Source: Echiichthys vipera (Eukaryota; Chordata; Actinopteri; Perciformes; Trachinidae). Taken from it: a stretch of DNA of 64,000 nucleotides. Under the pieces are notes generated by a model. That model made no database searches. It had not been told where the DNA came from and saw nothing but the letters and a program-made list of their open reading frames with translations. Of the stretch, positions 58,141 to 64,000 are shown piece after piece. A program made the translations under genes and the position numbers. Numbering within the stretch: position 1 is the first letter of the stretch; each line of letters opens with the position of its first letter. The stretch is taken from assembly GCA_963691815.1 (NCBI GenBank), contig OY829657.1:17554712-17618711 (forward strand), in the 5' to 3' direction.

Positions 58141-58926
58141 GAAAATATGTGAAACTTCAAATATGAAACAATATATTTTCTGGAATGGAAAAGTAAAAAG
58201 GGTTGCTACGGGTCATTATTTACATGAGGCCAATCTCTCCCAAATACAGTTTCATAAATAATATTAAAGAAAATATACAATTTGAGAAAAAAAAAATAAA
58301 GCTCCAGTGATACATTATGTGAAAACAGTTTTAAAAGCAGCTACAGTAAACGAACGTGGAAGCAAATGACTGCTGTGACCACATGCATTAAAGTAAACAA
58401 ATGTTAAAAGGAAACCCTCTTTGGTGTACGGTCAGAGACTTTGCAAACAGCACAGCTCTCTCGTTAATGACAATTCAGCTTCTTTTTGCTTTCACCTGAA
58501 ACTCCAGCTGACAGTTTACATGGTTAAATAATAACAGTGCTATAGTGGTTATAGCAAAAATCACCAACTGTGGGAGGGAACCAAATAGATGCATATAAAG
58601 TGGAACTTAATCTTCAATGGATATGGGGAACTATATACACATTTTACATCAACTTGTATTGTGCAGTGCACACAAATACCCAATGTACATATATTGCAAT
58701 ACACCTTTTTTTTAAAAGACTATGTTTTCCCCTCATGGCCCTCACCAATGACCAATAATATCCCTTTTGTTTCACTGGTGCCAACATCATCACCATGTCC
58801 TGTACTGAAATCAAACACAAGTTGCTTTTTTTCAGGAAAAGGGGACGTTAAGAAGCAACAGGTAACTGGCAGATCATGTTTCCATGTGATAGTCCCTGAT
58901 AATAAAAATGTACATAATTCACATGT

Positions 58927-61900
58927 TCATGAGCTTGAGGTAAAGCTCTGGAACTTCTCTCGTAAGCTTTTCACAAGATTACTTTCTGTCAATTTCCCTG
59001 AGCTCGGGGCAGCAGACTTTGTGGCACTGTCTAGGCTTTCCTGGAGAACGCTGTCCCCGTCTTGTAGTTTGCCCATTTCTCTTGTTAAAAGAGACACCTG
59101 ACTGGCTGTGCAGCAGGTCCTCACAGGTTCCTGAAGGTTCTGTACCTCGTGGAGGGGAAAAGATCCACCAAGCATGTGGTCTAAGGAGCTCCACCTGCAC
59201 AGCAGGGGCTGAAGCTGGGGCTGGGCCCAGTCCTCTACCGCAGGACACCTTTCTTTATATACAGTTTCAGATGGTGTCCTCGGACAGTCTGTCAGAGCTT
59301 TGTGAATGTCAGAAGAACTATTGTATTTGTGTGAGCAGCCATTACACCTGTTTATGCAGCACTCCAGCATCCCGTTTGGGACTGTGCAGCTACGGGTTAC
59401 TTTTGAAGGGTGGGAGGTGCCTGTGTATTTGGTGCGCAGCTCCTGTACGTCAGGCCAGTGGAAGGCGTCAGTCTCTGATGTTGGGCTTTGTGGGCAGGTA
59501 ACTGTGCTTTGGGAGCTGGCTCCAGAACTGGGGGTCTGAACCGGACTTGGAGAGCGCTCTTCATGGATGACCAACTGATTGCAAGTGTTCAGGGGCAATC
59601 TCAGGCTGGGTTTACCTGCACGTGTACACAACAAAAAAAACAGACAAAATATGTTTTTTTAGTTTTCTCCATACATCAGCTTATGAGGTAGGTTATTGCA
59701 AAAGAAAGCTTAATGGCAATCATTTGCATCCTATTTACCCTTTTTCTTCAATTGCATCTTCTCCTCTTGGACAGCCGGCATATTCTTGAACCCCTGTTGA
59801 TTTGCTCTTTCTCGGTTCCTCTGCCAGACCAGCGGTCTGTTATTTTTGATGCGTTGACTGTACTGACGTGCCAGCTGGAACACCTTGTTTTTCATCTTTC
59901 CCATGTCTTGCAGGATCTGGTCCTCGTCCAAACTTGGTCGGAGGCAAATGATCTTGGGTAGTTGGCCATGTTTGATGAGGCTTTTGTCTTGAGACGTAGA
60001 GTCCTGACAGGATCCCCCCTCCACTGCTGGAAATGTTGTGGCGGGAGATGATATGGAGGAGCCATCTGAGGCAGTGCTTATGTCTGACTCTTCTAAACTA
60101 GGAGGTGGTTGCTTACTGTTTTTTACATCTGAACTGTCTGAGCTGATATCTAGCATTTCTTCAAATCTTGAGCAATTAAGTTTGTCCTCTTCAATCTGCA
60201 GGACATGGCTCTCCTCCTCCATTTCCATGTCTTGCCAAACCTTGTGCATGTCTGATGAGGGTCTGAACTCTTCTTCTGTGGTAGAGTCATCTGTGATGCT
60301 CTGAGATCTAGCCTTGGCTGGTCTCTGTGTTTCAGTCTTTTGATGAAAGTCTGTGTTCCGACTCTTTTCCAAGCCAGGAAGATCAAACACAGACCAGGAA
60401 GTGGGGCGGTTCCGAGAGAGGACCTTCTTATTGACTGGGACAGCCTGCTCCTGAGGAATACTGTCAAGCTGTTGGCTCAAGTGCCGGACCAGACCTGCTG
60501 GGATGTAGGAGAGGCTCTCCCTGCGCTTGATGCTAAAGTTAGCATCTTGGTGCTCAGCGTGCTCGTAGTATCTTCTGATCTTGCGGATGAGGAGGCGATC
60601 TTGTTTAGAGAGAGTGGACCTGAGATCCCCTTCAGTGAGGGCGTTCAGTGCAGGATCGTGTGCAGGCGTTGACAGAATAGCCTCTGAGGACATCTTTGGC
60701 TCTGAAGGCGAGCTGGACAGCATCTGGGTCTGTTGCTCTAAGTCCATGCAAGCTGAGGGGCTTTTGAATACATCATTATCTATTGAGGGGGATGGACAGG
60801 CAAGGGAACCCAAGTCCTCTGAAACCAGACTGCTCCGTCTGGACAGATTGCTGATGAAGCGCTCAGCTATAACACTTGCCTGGTCCAACACAGAGGAAGG
60901 AAGGATGCTTTTATTGTCTGAAAGCGCCTCTTCTTCCTCCTCTGAGAGCTCCCCATTGCTCAGCACACTTGTCTCCTCCACTTGGAGAACAGAGGAATCA
61001 TTCTCACCTTCTTCTTCCTCTCCAGTCTCTCTCGATGTATCCTGAGGTTCTGGTGGGTCAGCTTCTTGTTGCAAAGGGTAGGCAGGAGACTTGGGGCACT
61101 GGGAGTAATGCACCTCCAGCTGGTCGCTCTTTCTTGCTTGAAGGACACAGTCCAGAGGGCACAGCTCCTCCACACTGACCTAAAACATGATAACAGTGTT
61201 TGCAAAGTGGGGTATAGTGAGTAAGAGAGACATTATGATGGAAAGCACTCTCTGTTTTCCATTAACATAATGGACCTAGGCAGTTTAATCTAAAGCATCC
61301 ACAATTTATGATGCATATCTTTTATCTTATGAGGCCCACTTGAGCTATATTACAGTGACCAATGTACAATATGAAACTGTGGTAAAAATGAAGGAGTGAT
61401 TACTCCTTGTTCGACCATTTCTGTTACCCTTAGAGAGTTTAACAGTGAACATTGTGATGTCTGCAGCTCGAAGATTGTACATAGCGCTGATGTCACCTAG
61501 TCGGCAATTAATCTAAATTTGTTTCCAGGTGTTGCCTGCCTCTCTTGGAGTGCCAGAGATTGCAAAAGTTGCAGCTTGGAGCTGTGTGGTGGAGATGAGG
61601 AAAGGAACAGTAAAAAATTACACTCACAGGACACACTGCACAGGAGCTTTTTTCGCAAAGTTACCTTGAAAATCAGGTAAGAAATGCCCCCAAATACAGT
61701 GTAACCTTTCTCAGTAGGAGTGATGATGACTGAACAGCGGTGCTTTTGTCGCATTTCAATTTCCAGAACATCACGCACTAATATAGCTTCAGGCATGTTT
61801 TCAAATAGGCCTTAGAGAAATGTGCTTATGGCAATGGCACTTGTTTGGTAGGAAACTTACTGAAATGTCTATTGCAGTATTGAATCAGCTTGCTGTCATT

Positions 61901-63731
61901 CAGCTATATAATAGCAAGCAGACTGGAAGTGTCTCATTCAAAATATACAATGGCTAGAAAATGCGCTTAACAACAAACCAAGCCAAACCAAGGGCATGAG
62001 GATACAGGGCATTCTTTAACACTGAATACATGTCCAATGTTGCCTCAGAGAAACATGTGGAAGCGAAACTCTTTACACAGCTTTATAAGTACCTGCGTGG
62101 CGAGTGTTTCTTTCACAGCCACATCCACATGTTTTTCCTCCTGCCTGTGAGTTCCTTCCCCATCTCTCGGTGTGGTTTTCAATTCAGCCGTATCTATGAT
62201 CTGCTCATCCTTAAAGAAAGCAAAACAGGGCATTAAACTGAGAGTTCTTGTTCTAAATCCTCCAAGAGATCACACTGTGAAGCAGCATGAAGCAGCAGAA
62301 TGTGTTACAGAGGACAACCATTTCCTAGAGACCTAATGTGTTGCGGGGGCGAAAAATCCACTAAATGGTTATAATAAAAGTCCTCGACCTCAAATGACAA
62401 TTAACCTTAACAAAGACTTTGTCATTATGAATATTCAGAGGAGGAATATGATTATCGAAGAGCAAGGCTTTTAGTATTATAATTTCATTAGATAGCTGCA
62501 ATAGTCTTTGAAGTCAAACAACATTTAACAGGACGCATTAAGCCACTGGTTCTAATGCAAATGCAGGCAGAAGCGTCAACATCAATCATGTCCCCAAATA
62601 CCCCAATCATGAAACACAGACACACACACTGTAGCTACACAGATGAGGAAAACATACAATCAGAGGAGAACAGTGCATGCACAGTGGGATGACCTCCAGA
62701 AACAGTAAAAGCAAAGGCATGCACCAAATATGACTTCCCCCATATGTTTTAGAGTTCACAGTGAACAGTTTGGGAGAACTTCAGTCCGTGCACTTCAATG
62801 GAAGGAATTCAACCCTAAAGCATTCAATGTGCACAGTGCAAATGGTAGCAGGTGTTAGTTGGTTCTATTTATGAAGAAAAAAGGAGGAAGAGGGGCAAGA
62901 GCCTGCGTGGGAGAAAGAGTGGAAGAGAAGTAAGCCAGAGGATAGGAGCAGGAAATGGGAAACCCATGGGTGGCAGAAACCCTCACCGTTGTGAAGTGAG
63001 TAGAAAGCAAAGCCCTGGCTCTATAGTGCCAGCAGGAGATGGCTGCCAGCACTGAGCTGGCAAAGTCGGCTACCTGGTCGTCTCCCATCAGTATATCTTC
63101 CTTGTAAATCTCCCCTTCCTCCTCTTCCTTTGCAACCTCTGCCATCTCCAGCTCCATCCCCCCCTCACTGGGTGAAGAGCCCAGTTTCAGGTCACTGTCA
63201 GAAGGACTTAGCTGCTCCAGAGATTCCCTTCTAGGAATTTGATCCTCCACACATGGCCTCTCAGCCTGTGGCTCGCCTAGACTGGAGGCCAGCGTACTGA
63301 CACTACTGGCTGGCTGGAGGGAGCACCTCTCCCCCAGCAGTGCGCCCTCACTGTCTGCATGCTGTAGCGTGAAGTCATAGAAATGTGGTTGGTTATTGCA
63401 AGGCCAGTGCTAAAGCCATGATGTGATTGCAAAGCTGTAAATGGGATGGAATCATCATAAAGCTGCTTTAGCTTTGGATGGGATATGGTTTTTGTAATCC
63501 AGGGCAAGTCAAAGCATGTTCTGTGAAGATAAGGATTGTATTTTTATCATTTTTGGTTGAAGTTCTTTTGCAATTAGAGCGAAAGGTTTGAACTGCTGAG
63601 TCAAAACTGGGTAAACCATATCTCACCGCAGCACACTGGCCTAAAAAGTGCTTTCACACAACAGAATAAAAAAGCTTATCAAGGTTTAATAAAAGACTAC
63701 ATTTGGATTTAAGCACTTACCTTCAAAACAG
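58927..63731 (-). CDS. plekhg3: plekhg3, PH and RhoGEF domain protein G3 (3' part)
   Basis: Rho-family guanine-nucleotide exchange factor linked to actin and cell polarity. Only exons downstream of the DH-PH module are in the window. On the gene strand: 63731-63721 (11 nt), 63361-62987, 62209-62093, 61179-59739, 59615-58927 (stop TGA 58929-58927), all phases consistent. Diagnostic segments: VLK-HADSEGALLGE across the microexon; DDQVADFASSVLAAISCWHY; LIRKIRRYYEHAEHQDANFS followed by IKRRESLSYIPAGLVRHLSQ; and MGKMKNKVFQLARQYSQRIK, matching PLEKHG3 as remembered. The protein here is acidic, serine-rich and mostly disordered. No stops interrupt it. The gene reads toward globin X, which lies downstream in the same orientation. 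Confidence 0.92.
61665..61796 (-). CDS. unassigned 44-codon open frame with good donor inside plekhg3 intron
   Basis: From ATG at 61796 the frame reads MPEAILVRDVLEIEMRQKHR and continues to GYTVFGGISYLIFK, then AAG|GTAACT. Its phase fits the next plekhg3 exon (61179), so it could be an alternative first exon. It cannot be an internal exon after 62093: the nearest acceptors give the wrong phase or begin with a stop. I do not recognise the protein. Chance is possible. Confidence 0.3.
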
Positions 63732-64000
63732 CTGAACGGAGAACAAAGATAAAGAAGAGGAGGAGAGATAAACAAAAGAGAAGGTCAATAACTCTGAAAA
63801 GGCCTCTTCCAGTCAAATATTACATGACAAAATAACCTCAATACCTCATGCATCTAGTTCAATTAAGGTAAGGAGACAATCTCTGCCTGCACAAGCAGAC
63901 TGAGCAAGGCAGAAATCAGTCCAGCCCAGACTTAAGGGAGGCCTTATGATTAGATAAATACCAATTAGAAACATCTTCCTCTCAGAGGCTCAAACTGGAC
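63732..64000 (-). other. plekhg3 intron running out of the window
   Basis: Pyrimidine-rich on the gene strand directly before the microexon acceptor (TTTGTTCTCCGTTCAG). No further exon is visible before the window ends. Confidence 0.6.

Noticed and set aside
58589..59101. 170-codon plus-strand frame running into plekhg3
   Set aside because: Covers the plekhg3 3'UTR and part of its last exon in antisense; residues resemble no family I know.
59019..59501. 160-codon plus-strand frame
   Set aside because: Antisense to the last plekhg3 exon, no supporting signals.
60581..61045. 154-codon plus-strand frame across plekhg3
   Set aside because: Reverse-strand shadow of the large plekhg3 exon; Ser/Leu-rich as expected from antisense of acidic coding DNA.

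Overview
The window is nuclear genomic DNA from a bony fish, most likely a percomorph teleost. The evidence is a set of intron-rich vertebrate genes with short to medium introns, (TG)n, (ATT)n and (GA)n microsatellites, several teleost-type interspersed repeats, and a globin X gene (kept by fishes, lost by mammals and birds). No bacterial, CRISPR or operon features are present. Exons were rebuilt by hand from splice sites, reading phase and remembered vertebrate protein families; no alignment was run.

Layout, left to right. 1-9158 (+): the kinase domain and C-tail exons of akt1; the PH-domain exons lie upstream of the window. 9.2-14.6 kb: akt1 3'UTR and intergenic DNA without a recognisable gene. 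14.6-35.0 kb (+): cep170b, with CpG promoter, FHA-domain exons, large disordered exons, C-terminal CEP170 region and a long 3'UTR. It contains an AT-AC (U12-type) intron, a GC-AG intron and an intronic L1 remnant. 35.1-39.0 kb (+): pld4, a membrane-anchored HKD-family lysosomal exonuclease with an IRF-type promoter motif. 39.0-41.8 kb: a nest of at least four retroelements. 41.9-44.9 kb (+): srp14. 45.4-50.2 kb: an ISG12/IFI27-like interferon-response gene with a decayed exon copy and three copies of a local repeat. 50.4-57.1 kb (-): globin X. 58.1 kb to the end (-): the 3' part of plekhg3, including an 11-nt microexon; its RhoGEF (DH-PH) exons lie beyond 64 kb.

akt1, cep170b and pld4 are neighbours on human 14q32.33 as I remember it, and plekhg3 lies on human 14q23.3, so the window is largely an ancient conserved block with srp14, an ISG12 gene and globin X embedded. 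In this order akt1 points towards cep170b, and zbtb42 (between the two in human) is not seen. The genes are independent transcription units: AKT signalling, centrosome/microtubule function, nucleic-acid clearance in lysosomes, SRP-mediated translation arrest, interferon response, a membrane-bound hexacoordinate globin, and RhoGEF-driven actin control. pld4 and the ISG12 gene both carry interferon/IRF-type promoter motifs, so innate immune control is the one theme shared by neighbours.
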